The notes under the pieces are model-generated. The model saw only the letters and a list, made by a program, of their open reading frames with translations, ran no database searches and was not told the DNA's origin. A stretch of DNA of 64,000 nt from Lewinella sp. LCG006 (GTDB lineage Bacteria > Bacteroidota > Bacteroidia > Chitinophagales > Saprospiraceae). Made by a program: the position numbers and the translations under genes. Below are positions 37,452 through 46,600 of the stretch, one piece after another. The stretch lies in assembly GCF_040784935.1 (NCBI RefSeq), contig NZ_CP160680.1, positions 2,512,501 through 2,576,500 of the forward strand, in the 5' to 3' direction. Position 1 is the stretch's first letter, and each line of letters begins with the position of its first letter.

Positions 37452-37901
37452 ATGCAAAAACTAACGCTACTACTATGCTGTGCAATGCTGACCTTGGGTG
37501 CCTACGCACAAGATGGCGACTGGGTGCCAGAAAATGATCAGATTCGGGCCCAGCGTGCCGCTTATATTACCCAGCGCTTGAACTTAAACAGCACCGAGGC
37601 CGCCCACTTTTGGCAATTGTTCAACGAATACGAAGCTGCTAAAGAAGCACTGAAGAAATCCTTTCGCACAACAACTTACCGACCGTCAACGGAAGCAGAA
37701 GCAGACCAATTGATCCAGCGTAGGCTGGAACTCGATGAAGCGCTGCTGCGGCAGAAACGCGATTTTTATAACCAGGTCAAAACCAAAGTCCCCGCTACCA
37801 AACTGGTACTACTCCCACAGGCTGAAAATGAATTCAAGAGAGATTTATTACGGCAAATCCGGGACCGCCGACAACAGTCGGGTAGAAGTAATGGTGGATA
37901 A
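37452..37901 (+). CDS. Periplasmic CpxP/Spy-like sensor protein
   Basis: 149 aa with signal peptide (MQKLTLLLCCAMLTLGAYAQ). The helical, charged mature part (RAAYITQRLNLNSTEAAHFWQLFNEYEAAKEALKKSFR) resembles the LTxxQ/CpxP-Spy group of Bacteroidota found after ECF sigma and anti-sigma genes. It probably responds to envelope stress. The gap to the anti-sigma-like gene is 6 bp. Confidence 0.7.
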   Translation: MQKLTLLLCCAMLTLGAYAQDGDWVPENDQIRAQRAAYITQRLNLNSTEAAHFWQLFNEYEAAKEALKKSFRTTTYRPSTEAEADQLIQRRLELDEALLRQKRDFYNQVKTKVPATKLVLLPQAENEFKRDLLRQIRDRRQQSGRSNGG

Positions 37902-37907
37902 CCATAA

Positions 37908-37915
37908 TACTTTTG
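37908..37915 (+). promoter_or_regulatory. Candidate -7 box TACTTTTG
   Basis: TACTTTTG matches TAnnTTTG exactly, 100 bp before the TPR gene. No TTTG -33 element is visible at 19 bp, so confidence is low. Confidence 0.35.
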
Positions 37916-38015
37916 TACCTTGTTACCAATGATTCATTTCTTTTTGCGTTGTTTTGCAACAAACCAACTGTTTCCACACGTATATCAAACCTGACGTTAA
38001 AATAGTTAGTAGCGT

Positions 38016-39422
38016 ATGAACAGAAGAAGAAAAGAGGACTGGGATACCAGGATTGTTGATTTGGTGACAGCTTACGAAACAGGTGAAGCCACTGCTTTTT
38101 TGGATATGGATGCCTACCACGATCTGATTGAATACTATCAGAACGAGGAACAATTTGAAAAAGCCCTTACGGTAGCTCGGCAAGCTTGTTCTCAATATCG
38201 GTTCTCTACAGATTTTTACGCTCAACAAGCGCAGCTGCTCCTCTATACAAATCGACATGGCCAAGCACTGGAAATCCTGGAGTTGGCCCTCACTTTTGCA
38301 CCAGGAGACTTTGAACTTAACCTCCTTTTGGCGGAAGCCTTTATCAGAACAGGAAAAAACCAAGCCGGGTTGGCTCGCCTGGCACCTTACAAACTACAGG
38401 CAAGCTTGGAAGACCTGAGCGAAATCTTGCTCGTTGAATCCATTGCCTACGAGCGCCAAGGTCAATACGAGCACATGTTTTATGCCCTCAAAGCAGCCCT
38501 TGAAGCAGACTGGACCAATGAACGCGCCCTGGAAAGAGTAAGCCTATGTACTGACTTCTGCCGAAAACACGACGAAGCATGCACACTTTACCGTAAAATC
38601 ATCGACGAAGACCCTTATAATGCTTTAGCCTGGTACTATCTGGGCCAGGCACTCGTATATTTAAGGAAGTTTGAAGAAGCGCTCGAAGCTTACGAATACG
38701 CTTTTCTTGCCGATCCCGATCTAGAGGAAGCTTACCTCGAATTTGCGGAACTGTCTTTTGAGATCCACCAACCAAATATCGCTCTGGAGACGTACAAAGA
38801 GATGGCGGAGCGTTTTGGTACGGATGGCGACCTGCTGCTGCGCATGGGAAGCTGCTACCACGAAATGAGCCAGCACGAAACTGCCCGGGCCTACTTGGAG
38901 CAAGCCGCCCGGATTGAGCCGCACAACGATGAGGTGATTTTTAAAATCGGCGAATGCTACGCAGCACAGGAAAAGTGGGTGATTGCCCGAAGTTTCTTTG
39001 AAAAGGCCATTCGGATGAACGGTGAGGACGAGAACTACTACCAGGCGCTGGCGGAAGCTGCTTTTGCTACCAATGACTTTTCGGAAGCGGAGAACGCCTA
39101 TGACGCCGCGCTCGACCTCGCTCCCGATAATAGCCAACTCTGGCTGGATTTGGCATGGTTTTACCTGGAAATGCTAAGGCCGCAAGAGGCACTTGAGTTA
39201 CTGGAGGAAGCAAATGAAGCCCTGTATGAAAGTGAAATTGAATACAGTTATATCGCGTGCTTGTTCAGCAACGGCCGCAGGCAGGAAGGACTGACAAAGC
39301 TGGCAGAAATCTTAACCGAAAACTACCCAGAGCACGCCTATCTTTTTGATTGGCACCCTCCTTTGCGTAATGATGCCGAAGTGATTGCCCTCATTAGTTT
39401 GTTTAAGCCAGAGGGCGGCTAA
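38016..39422 (+). CDS. Tetratricopeptide repeat protein
   Basis: 468 aa, no signal peptide, made of about a dozen TPR units (for example YNALAWYYLGQALVYLRKFEEALEAYEYAFLADPD and DGDLLLRMGSCYHEMSQHETARAYLEQAARIEP). It is likely a cytosolic protein-protein interaction scaffold; partners unknown. The N-terminal MNRRRKEDWDTRIVDLVTAYETGEA is a short non-TPR lead. Monocistronic, convergent with ppgK. Confidence 0.88.
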   Translation: MNRRRKEDWDTRIVDLVTAYETGEATAFLDMDAYHDLIEYYQNEEQFEKALTVARQACSQYRFSTDFYAQQAQLLLYTNRHGQALEILELALTFAPGDFELNLLLAEAFIRTGKNQAGLARLAPYKLQASLEDLSEILLVESIAYERQGQYEHMFYALKAALEADWTNERALERVSLCTDFCRKHDEACTLYRKIIDEDPYNALAWYYLGQALVYLRKFEEALEAYEYAFLADPDLEEAYLEFAELSFEIHQPNIALETYKEMAERFGTDGDLLLRMGSCYHEMSQHETARAYLEQAARIEPHNDEVIFKIGECYAAQEKWVIARSFFEKAIRMNGEDENYYQALAEAAFATNDFSEAENAYDAALDLAPDNSQLWLDLAWFYLEMLRPQEALELLEEANEALYESEIEYSYIACLFSNGRRQEGLTKLAEILTENYPEHAYLFDWHPPLRNDAEVIALISLFKPEGG

Positions 39423-39463
39423 GGGGATAGCCTTTCATGTGTTTTCCCGTTTTTTTTCGTCCC

Positions 39464-40228
39464 TTACCCGAGTTGCTGCTCCTGCTCCCAAGCATAATAA
39501 GCAGCACCAACAGCTCCTGCCTTGTTGAGATAGCCAGCGGGTTTTACCCTGAAATCAACCGTTAACTGATCTTTGTATTCGTCAAAGCTTTTGCTACCAC
39601 CGCCACCGATGATGATCAAGTCTGGAGAAAACAAGCGTTGTAAATGCAATAGGTATTTGTTGAATGTCTTTCCCCACTGTGCCCAACTGAGGTCTTTTTC
39701 CGCACGAGCCATTTTTGAGATGTACTTTTCTGCAACCTCTTTTTTATTTTTGAGGTAGAGGTGCCCCAACTCCGTATTGGGAACCAATTTGCCATCAATA
39801 AATAAAGCTGATCCGATGCCCGTACCCACCGTGAGCATCATTACCAGGCCCTCCTCGCCTTTGCCGGCACCAAAGCGCATGGACGCCACCCCGGCGGCGT
39901 CTGCATCATTGAGTACATAAACATGGCAACCCGACGACTTGCACAGCAAATCTGCGATGTTGACACCGATCCAGCTAGGGTCAATATTAGCGGCACTCAA
40001 GGCCACGCCGTGGCTGACGATAGCCGGGAAGCCAACACCTATAGGGCCTTTCCAATTGAAAAACGCTACCAACTCCTTGAAGGTAGCAGCTACGGCCTCA
40101 GGGGTAGCGGGTTGTGGCGTATCAAGACGGTGCCTCTCGGTGATCATTTCACCGTTCTCTACATTGATCAGCCCGCCTTTGATCCCGGTGCCTCCAATGT
40201 CTACACCAAGAATAATATTTTCTTTCAT
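39464..40228 (-). CDS. ppgK: Polyphosphate glucokinase (ROK family)
   Basis: 254 aa. The ROK phosphate-1 motif GVDIGGTGIKGG (8-19), the catalytic NDADAAG and the LTVGTGIGSALFIDG block are present. The short length and this spacing match PpgK, which phosphorylates glucose from inorganic polyphosphate as well as ATP. The zinc CXCGxxGC motif of many ROK sugar kinases is absent, in line with PpgK. Confidence 0.88.
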   Translation of the reverse strand: MKENIILGVDIGGTGIKGGLINVENGEMITERHRLDTPQPATPEAVAATFKELVAFFNWKGPIGVGFPAIVSHGVALSAANIDPSWIGVNIADLLCKSSGCHVYVLNDADAAGVASMRFGAGKGEEGLVMMLTVGTGIGSALFIDGKLVPNTELGHLYLKNKKEVAEKYISKMARAEKDLSWAQWGKTFNKYLLHLQRLFSPDLIIIGGGGSKSFDEYKDQLTVDFRVKPAGYLNKAGAVGAAYYAWEQEQQLG

Positions 40229-40244
40229 GATCTACTTAGTAATT

Positions 40245-40300
40245 TGACGGAATCAGTTATTTCTGCCTGCGTACCGCAGGTAGGCAAGTTTATTCCGTCA
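40245..40300. repeat. Nested inverted repeat between ppgK and cyclophilin genes
   Basis: Outer arms TGACGGAAT (40245-40253) and ATTCCGTCA (40292-40300) are perfect. Inside them, TGCCTGCG and CGCAGGTAGGCA form a second, bulged stem. On the minus strand it sits between the PPIase stop and the ppgK start and could terminate the upstream transcript. Confidence 0.6.
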
Positions 40301-40305
40301 CTTAT

Positions 40306-41184
40306 TTAACGGATAAGCTTAATCACCATCCAAACATCCTCATTAGGGCGATTTTGCCCATTCGTATTTACTGCCGCAATCCGATCAATAACGTCTAAAC
40401 CTTCCACGACCTGACCAAAAACGGTATACTCCTGATCGAGAAAGGGGGTGCCGCCCATTTTTAGGTATTCTTCCCTTACGTAGGATGGATAGCGAAACCG
40501 CGCAACACCTTCTCTGGTGTTGAGTTCTTGCTCACTAACTGTTTTTCCTTGTACAATATAGAATTGAGAACCAGAACTGCGCTTTTGCGGATTGTTGGTG
40601 CGGGCTGCGGCCAAGGCACCTTTCACGTGTGCCAACGAATCCACAAATTCAGCTTTGATGGTATATCCTGGCCCACCAGATCCGAGTGTCTTCCCCGGAG
40701 GGGCATTTTTACTATCGGGGTCTCCCCCTTGAATCATAAAACCCTGAATCACCCGGTGAAAAAGCAAGCTGTCGTAATAGCCTTGCTCTACCATTTTTAC
40801 AAAATTGTCCTGGTGCAAGGGGGTGCGGTCATAGATTTCGGCCAGCATGTCGCCCATAGGAGTCTGAATCAAGACCAGGCAACGTTCTGGTGCTACCACC
40901 GTCACTTTCTTTTCTTTAGTCCCGGTTTTTCCTTTCTCGTCGGTGGCGGTAAGCTTTACGGTGTAGGTTCCGGAACCTAGGAAGCGGTGCTCCGGAGAGG
41001 TTTCCGTAGAAGTTACGCCGTCACCAAAATCCCAGAGGTAAGATTGAGCTTTTTCGGTTTCGTTGTTAAACGTCAGCGTCTTAGCTGCAGGGATGTCTTC
41101 GGTGGGTACCGAAAAATTAGCCATTGGGCGGGCGCAGCTACCAAGAAGGGCAAAGACCGCCAGGTAAAAAATGATCTTGTGCAT
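40306..41184 (-). CDS. PKD domain-cyclophilin peptidyl-prolyl isomerase lipoprotein
   Basis: 292 aa. A lipobox (LLGSC) is followed by a PKD-like beta-sandwich (about 22-100, AQSYLWDFGDGVTSTETSPEHRFLGSGTYTVKLTATDEKG) and a cyclophilin domain (about 102-292) with the active-site blocks FHRVIQGFMIQGGDP and SGSQFYIVQGK. It should catalyse proline isomerisation of proteins at the outer leaflet or periplasm. It overlaps the preceding cyclophilin stop by one base (TAATG), so the two are an operon. Confidence 0.9.
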   Translation of the reverse strand: MHKIIFYLAVFALLGSCARPMANFSVPTEDIPAAKTLTFNNETEKAQSYLWDFGDGVTSTETSPEHRFLGSGTYTVKLTATDEKGKTGTKEKKVTVVAPERCLVLIQTPMGDMLAEIYDRTPLHQDNFVKMVEQGYYDSLLFHRVIQGFMIQGGDPDSKNAPPGKTLGSGGPGYTIKAEFVDSLAHVKGALAAARTNNPQKRSSGSQFYIVQGKTVSEQELNTREGVARFRYPSYVREEYLKMGGTPFLDQEYTVFGQVVEGLDVIDRIAAVNTNGQNRPNEDVWMVIKLIR

Positions 41185-41828
41185 TAGTTCAGGATTTTTA
41201 CGGTCATTTTGACATCAGAAAGCGGTCGATTACCAGCTTGAGGATTGGTGCTGACCGCAGCGATAGCGTCGATCACTTCAAGACCTTCGACAACTTCTCC
41301 GAAAACCGTGTACTCAAAATCAAGCTGTGGTGTACCTCCCAATTCCTTGTAAAGCTGGCGCTGTACATCGGAATAAGGCCTGCCTGCACGTTGCCCTATG
41401 TTGTCCAACTCAGCGTCTGTGACTGGTTTGCCTTGGACAATATAAAACTGAGAGCCAGAGCTGGCTTTTTCTGGGTTTTGGGTCCTAGCAGCTGCCAATG
41501 CACCTTTTAAATGCAGTGCACCAATTTCGGCAGGAACGGTATAGCCTGGGCCACCCATGCCTAGCGATTGGCCAGCCGGTGCCGTTTTGCTGTCGGGGTC
41601 ACCTCCCTGGATCATAAAACCTGAAATAACCCGGTGAAATAAGGTACCATCATAAAAGCCTTCTTCCGCCAGTTTGATGAAATTATCTCGGTGTTGAGGA
41701 GTGCTGTTGTAGAGCTTCACCTTCATGTCGCCAAACTCCGTAGAGATGAGCGCATAGGTGCTTTTGTCGCTGTTGCAGCCACTCAGGGTGGCCAGGATCA
41801 AGAGGGCGAAAAATAATCTTGTTATCAT
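41184..41828 (-). CDS. Cyclophilin-type peptidyl-prolyl isomerase lipoprotein
   Basis: 214 aa from ATG at 41828, which gives a good lipoprotein signal (MITRLFFALLILATLSGC); the 15 codons upstream extend into the preceding gene. The cyclophilin core is complete (FHRVISGFMIQGGDPDS, SGSQFYIVQGKP, FEYTVFGEVVEGLEVIDAI). Very similar to the neighbouring PKD-cyclophilin gene, so probably a tandem duplication. Confidence 0.92.
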   Translation of the reverse strand: MITRLFFALLILATLSGCNSDKSTYALISTEFGDMKVKLYNSTPQHRDNFIKLAEEGFYDGTLFHRVISGFMIQGGDPDSKTAPAGQSLGMGGPGYTVPAEIGALHLKGALAAARTQNPEKASSGSQFYIVQGKPVTDAELDNIGQRAGRPYSDVQRQLYKELGGTPQLDFEYTVFGEVVEGLEVIDAIAAVSTNPQAGNRPLSDVKMTVKILN

Positions 41829-41853
41829 GCGGATCAGGATTTTACAAAATGGT

Positions 41854-42261
41854 CTATTTATTACCTTCATCAAGCGAAGCTGTTTCCGCCTCCCATTCTT
41901 TGAAGTAGCGGATAATTGCTTGCTTGAAAAGGATTTCTTGTTCTTTTATATTATTGGGGGGGATTTTACGTATCATCTCCCAATGGGGCCAACCATCAGC
42001 ATCGCGCCCTACAAACGCGTAGTAGCCGTAATAACTCATCAAGCGACAAGTGGCAATGTGCATCAGGTCCTGCTTTTCTTCTTTGCTAAACTTTTCCTGC
42101 CAGCGCCCCAATTCTTGGATGCCAATCAAAAAAAGAATACCATTCAGGTCGGGCAGTACCTCCCGCTGAAAGCTATCTTTAAGGAAATGACGAATGCGTA
42201 ACCATTCGAAATCCATCTCCCACTCCTCGTTTTCTACGTTTTTTGTTTCCACAGGGGGCAA
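41854..42261 (-). CDS. Conserved hypothetical protein
   Basis: 135 aa, cytosolic, acidic, with LNGILFLIGIQELGRWQEKFSKEEKQDLMHIATCRLMSYYGYYAFVGRDADGWPHWEMI as the most distinctive stretch. I do not recognise a domain. Its stop is 25 bp from the start of the cyclophilin lipoprotein gene, so it is likely the first gene of that three-gene unit. Confidence 0.75.
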   Translation of the reverse strand: MPPVETKNVENEEWEMDFEWLRIRHFLKDSFQREVLPDLNGILFLIGIQELGRWQEKFSKEEKQDLMHIATCRLMSYYGYYAFVGRDADGWPHWEMIRKIPPNNIKEQEILFKQAIIRYFKEWEAETASLDEGNK

Positions 42262-42376
42262 AAATAGTGATTTGAACGTTGTAGAACAACTTAGTAGAAG
42301 GATCGTCCTTTACAGGACTTGAAGTAGAGGGTAGAAAGAAGCAAAAACAGTAGCATTTCCCTCTACTATCTACCAT

Positions 42377-42419
42377 GATCGACTTCGGTCGATCTTCTCT
42401 CTACAGCTGCGATGCAGCT
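42377..42419. repeat. Two adjacent hairpins, one with a TTCG tetraloop
   Basis: GATCGAC-TTCG-GTCGATC (42377-42394) and AGCTGC-GAT-GCAGCT (42405-42419) are both perfect. The second touches the stop of the redoxin gene. They may act as its terminator on the minus strand. TTCG-capped hairpins are unusually stable. Confidence 0.6.
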
Positions 42420-42973
42420 TATTTCCACTTGATGTTACACCCTGCGCTCGGATACTGCTTCTCGGGTGCTGGCTGGCCAGCGAGCATCTGGTCGAGTGCC
42501 TGGCGTAGGTCTTTTCCGTTGAGCGGATCATCATTTTTGGGGCGGGAACTGTCGATACGGCCACGGTAATAAAGCTGCTGCTTGCCATCAAAGATGTAAA
42601 AATCAGGTGTACAGGCGGCGTCATAGGCTTTTGCTACCTCCTGGCTTTCATCGTAGAGATAAGGGAAGTTGTAGCCAACCGTTTGGGCGTGCTCTTTCAT
42701 CAGTTCTGGGCCATCCATGGGGTAGTTCTCTACGTCATTGGAGCTGATGCCAACAAAGCCAACGCCTTTCGCCTGGTAGTCGCTAGCGATCCGTACGATT
42801 TCTTCGTTGACGTGGATGACGTAAGGGCAGTGGTTGCACAAAAACATAACAACAGTACCTTTTTCGGTGGCGATATCTTGAAGGTGGAGGGTTTTGCCAC
42901 TTATGGTATCAGGCAGCGTAAAATTGGGAGCTTTCGTCCCGAGGGGGAGCATGTTGGATTCTGTAAGGGCCAT
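42419..42973 (-). CDS. Thioredoxin-like redoxin (AhpC/TSA fold)
   Basis: 184 aa, no signal peptide. The AhpC/TSA-type start APNFTLPDTISGKTLHLQDIATEKGTVVMFLCNHCPYVIHVNEEI places a CNHCPY motif where redoxins carry their active cysteines. It is a family often annotated as thioredoxin family or DUF-type peroxiredoxin; its exact substrate is not evident. Divergent from the pterin dehydratase gene. Confidence 0.85.
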   Translation of the reverse strand: MALTESNMLPLGTKAPNFTLPDTISGKTLHLQDIATEKGTVVMFLCNHCPYVIHVNEEIVRIASDYQAKGVGFVGISSNDVENYPMDGPELMKEHAQTVGYNFPYLYDESQEVAKAYDAACTPDFYIFDGKQQLYYRGRIDSSRPKNDDPLNGKDLRQALDQMLAGQPAPEKQYPSAGCNIKWK

Positions 42974-43067
42974 GAGCTGGTTGATTAATTCTCAGACAAT
43001 TTCTGCAAAAGTAAAGTTATTCAACATCTTTAGGGGGCTAAGTGTTGAGAGAAAATAAACCGTACTT

Positions 43068-43310
43068 ATGTGGAAAGAAATAAACAACGAACTACAAGCC
43101 GAATTCAAATTCAAAAATTTCACCCAGGCTTTCGCCTTTATGACCGAAGTAGCTTTTGTAGCGGAGGCTCAGGAGCACCACCCCAATTGGTCAAATGTTT
43201 ATAACACGGTCAGCTTTCGCTTGAATACCCACGATGCAGGAGATGTAGTCACGGATAAAGACCATCAACTTGCTGCTGCTATTGATGAGATAGCGGCGAA
43301 GTATCGGTAG
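43068..43310 (+). CDS. phhB: 4a-hydroxytetrahydrobiopterin dehydratase
   Basis: 80 aa, slightly short at the N-terminus for the family (about 90-100) but complete in the core. The active-site EHHPNWSNVYNTVSFRLNTHDAGDVVTDKDHQLA carries the His-His and His motifs. It recycles the pterin cofactor of aromatic amino-acid hydroxylases; no hydroxylase is in the window. Confidence 0.9.
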   Translation: MWKEINNELQAEFKFKNFTQAFAFMTEVAFVAEAQEHHPNWSNVYNTVSFRLNTHDAGDVVTDKDHQLAAAIDEIAAKYR

Positions 43311-43330
43311 GGATTCAACTGCCCACCCTG

Positions 43331-43445
43331 CCCGAGCGGCTACTCACTCCCGCCCGAGTGGCTATCCACCCTGACCGAGTGGCTATCCACCCCCGACGCT
43401 CTGCGTCGACCCCGCCAGCGGGGTATATGGGCGGGCCGTGGCCCG
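43331..43445. repeat. Short tandem repeats plus three hairpins
   Basis: Three copies of (A/C)CCGAGYGGCTAYYCACYC start at 43331, 43353 and 43374 (period 21-22 bp). They are followed by perfect hairpins CGACGC-TCT-GCGTCG (43394-43408), CCCCGC-CA-GCGGGG (43410-43423) and CGGGCC-GT-GGCCCG (43432-43445). It is GC-rich against its surroundings. The rest of the gap 43311-43605 shows nothing definite. Confidence 0.65.
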
Positions 43446-43605
43446 ATTCATCTGAAGAAAGGATGGCCCCAAATCGTCATAATTCCGTCATTCGCTGCAT
43501 AATCGTAGTGTCTTCCCTGATTTCCTTCCTGCTAAAGCAACTATTGCGTACACTAAAGCGTATATTTGGAAGTTGTAGATGTAGCATTAGATTTTCAAAC
43601 AAGCA

Positions 43606-46600
43606 ATGCAGAAAGGAATGGCGGCCAAAGATAATTACCAGTTACTGGTAGAGAAGTTAGATGAGTTTATTCGCAAGTATTACTTGAATCAATTGATCCG
43701 GGGAGCATTGTACAGCATAGGGGCTATTCTGCTCCTGTTCTTAGCGGTGAGCCTGATGGAGAATTTCTTCTATTTTGGCAAAGGCGGTCGAAAACTGTTG
43801 TTTTTTGGATTTATGGGTACCAGCCTGATTGCCTTGGGTATTTGGGTGGTGCGGCCCTTGTTGGCTTATTTTAATCTGGGGAAAGTGATCTCTCACGAAC
43901 AGGCTGCTCAGATCATTGGCGATCACTTCAGCAATGTAAAAGACAAGCTGCTCAACGTACTACAACTACGCCACCAAGCCGATACCGCCGAGAACAAGGC
44001 CCTGATTATGGCCAGTATCAACCAGAAAACGGAGGAAATCAGTCCGGTGCCTTTCCGTTCAGCCATTGATTTAAACAACAATCGCCAGTACCTCAAGTAC
44101 GCATTGCCGCCACTGCTACTGCTTGTCGTGTTGTTGTTTGCTGCACCAAGTATGATCAAGGATTCTACGCGTCGGTTGATTCGCAATGGCCAGGAATTTG
44201 AACGTCCCGCACCTTTTCGCTTTAAATTATTGGCAGATGAGCTATCGGTGGTGCAGTTTGGCGACTTTCCGCTGAGTATTGAAATCGACGGTGAGCAATT
44301 CCCCAACGAGGCTTACATTGAAGTAGACAACTACCAATACCGCCTGACGAAGGATGCTATCAATAAATTCTCTCACCGTTTCAGCAATGTGCAAAAGGAT
44401 ACTCGTTTCCGCCTGTATGCGAGTGGTGTCAGCTCCGAAGAGTTCACCCTGGAGGTGATGAAAAAGCCGAATATTGCCAGCTTTGAAGTACAACTGAATT
44501 ACCCTGCTTACTTGCAGCGGCGCAACGAAAAATTGGACAATATTGGTGATCTGAACGTACCCGTGGGGACGACGATCAACTGGGTGTTCAACGCCCAGTA
44601 TACCGACGATTTGAGCATTGCTTTTTCTGATGATCAAGAAGTTAAAGCTGCCCGCCGTTTTGATGACAACCTGTTTACGCTGGAAAAGCGGGCACTTCGC
44701 GACCTTACCTACCGGCTTTATATCTCCAATAATTTGCTGCCTAATGCGGATTCTATTGGTTACAGCCTTAGCGTAATCCCTGACCTCTATCCGGAGATCA
44801 GCGTAGAGGCCTTCCAGGACAGTAGCTTCAATAAGCTGATGTACTTTATCGGAGAAGCATCGGATGATTACGGCCTGACAAGCCTGAATTTCCATTACAC
44901 CGTCAGTGATGTAGAGGGAGCGGCCCAGGAACCGGTGAGTCTTCCGCTGGCGATCAACAAAGGAAAAGCCCTGCGCTATGACTATACTTTTGATTTTCAG
45001 GAACTAGGGCTGAAGCCCGGTGACAATGTAGTGTATTACTTCGAGGTTATGGACAACGACGGTGTGAACGGTCGTAAATCGGCACGTACCAACCTGATGA
45101 GTTACGCCGTACCCACAGAAGAAGAAATTGCTGCCCAGATTGATGAAAATAAAGAGCAGATCAAGGATAATCTGGAAGCAGCCCTAAAAGAATCGAAGGA
45201 GATTCAAGATCGGATGAAGGAGATGCGTGAGCAAATGCTTCAGAAGAAAGAAATGGACTGGCAGGACCGCAAGGAGCTGGAAAAAATGCTGGAGCGGCAG
45301 AAAGAGTTGCAAAAGCAAATCCAGGAAGCTGAGCAGAAGTTTGAAGAAAACATCCAAAAGCAGGAAGAGCTTTCTCCACAAGACGAGCGTATCCAGGAAA
45401 AGCAGGAACGCCTGCAGGAGATGTTTGAGGAATCGTTGAGTGAAGAGATGCAGGAGCTGATGAAGCAAATTGAAGAATTGCTGCAGGAGATGGACAAAGA
45501 CCAGGCACTGGAAATGATGGAAGAGATGGAGCTCAGCGATGAAGAGATGGAGATGGAGCTGGATCGGATGATGGAAATGTACAAGCAATTGGAGCTGGAA
45601 CAAGAAATGCTGGAAACCATCGAAGAGCTGGAAAAACTAGCCGAAGAGCAGGAACAACTCGCTGAGGAAACCGAAAGCGGTGAAAAGTCGCAGGAAGAAC
45701 TTCAGGAAAAGCAAGAAGAGATCAGCGAGAAGTTTGACGACATCCAGAAGAAGATGGAGGAGATGGAGAAGAAGAACGAGGAACTGGAAAAACCCACCGA
45801 AATGGGCGACTTTGACGAGCAGTCGGAGAGCATCGAAGAAGATATGCAGGAGAGCCAGGAGCAGTTGGAAAAACAAGAAAATGGAGGCGCCAGCAAATCG
45901 CAGAAAAAAGCAGGGCAGAAAATGAAGAGCATGGCCAGCATGATGCAACAGCAGATGCAGAGCCAGGAGATGGAGCAGATGGAAGAGGACATGCAGGCTT
46001 TGCGCCAATTGCTTGAAAATCTTGTAGGATTGTCTTTCGACCAGGAAGGATTAATTGATAATTTCGAACGTGCTGGCATCAATACGCCGCGTTATGTAGA
46101 GTTGGTGCAGGGACAGTTTAAGCTTAAGGATGACTTCCGCCTTATCCAAGATAGTTTGCATGCTTTGAGTAAGCGTGTTTATCAGATTGAGTCATTCGTG
46201 ACGGAAAAGGTAACGGAGGTTCGCACCAGTATGCGTAAGAGTGTGGAAGAACTGGAAGAACGCCGCGTGCCCCAAGCTTCTGAATTCCAACAGCGCACCA
46301 TGACCAGCGTAAACGACCTGGCCCTGATGCTTAGCGAAGTGATGAACCAGATGCAGCAGCAAATGTCGGGGATGATGGCCGGCAATCAAATGTGCGATAA
46401 TCCTGGCGGACAAGGCCAGGGCAAGCAAGGGAATACCCCAAGTGATAAGATGAGCCCAGGCCAGCAGTCGATCAATGAAGGGCTGCAACGCATGAAGAAC
46501 GCGCTGGAAAAAGGCGAGGGAGTATCGAGCAAAGAATACGCCCAAATGGCCGCCCGACAGGCTGCCTTGCGTAACGCCCTGCGCAAAAAACAAGCAGAAC

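Noticed and set aside
43331-43391. Possible CRISPR array from three tandem units
   Set aside because: The units are contiguous without unique spacers of 30-40 bp and no cas genes are present in the window.
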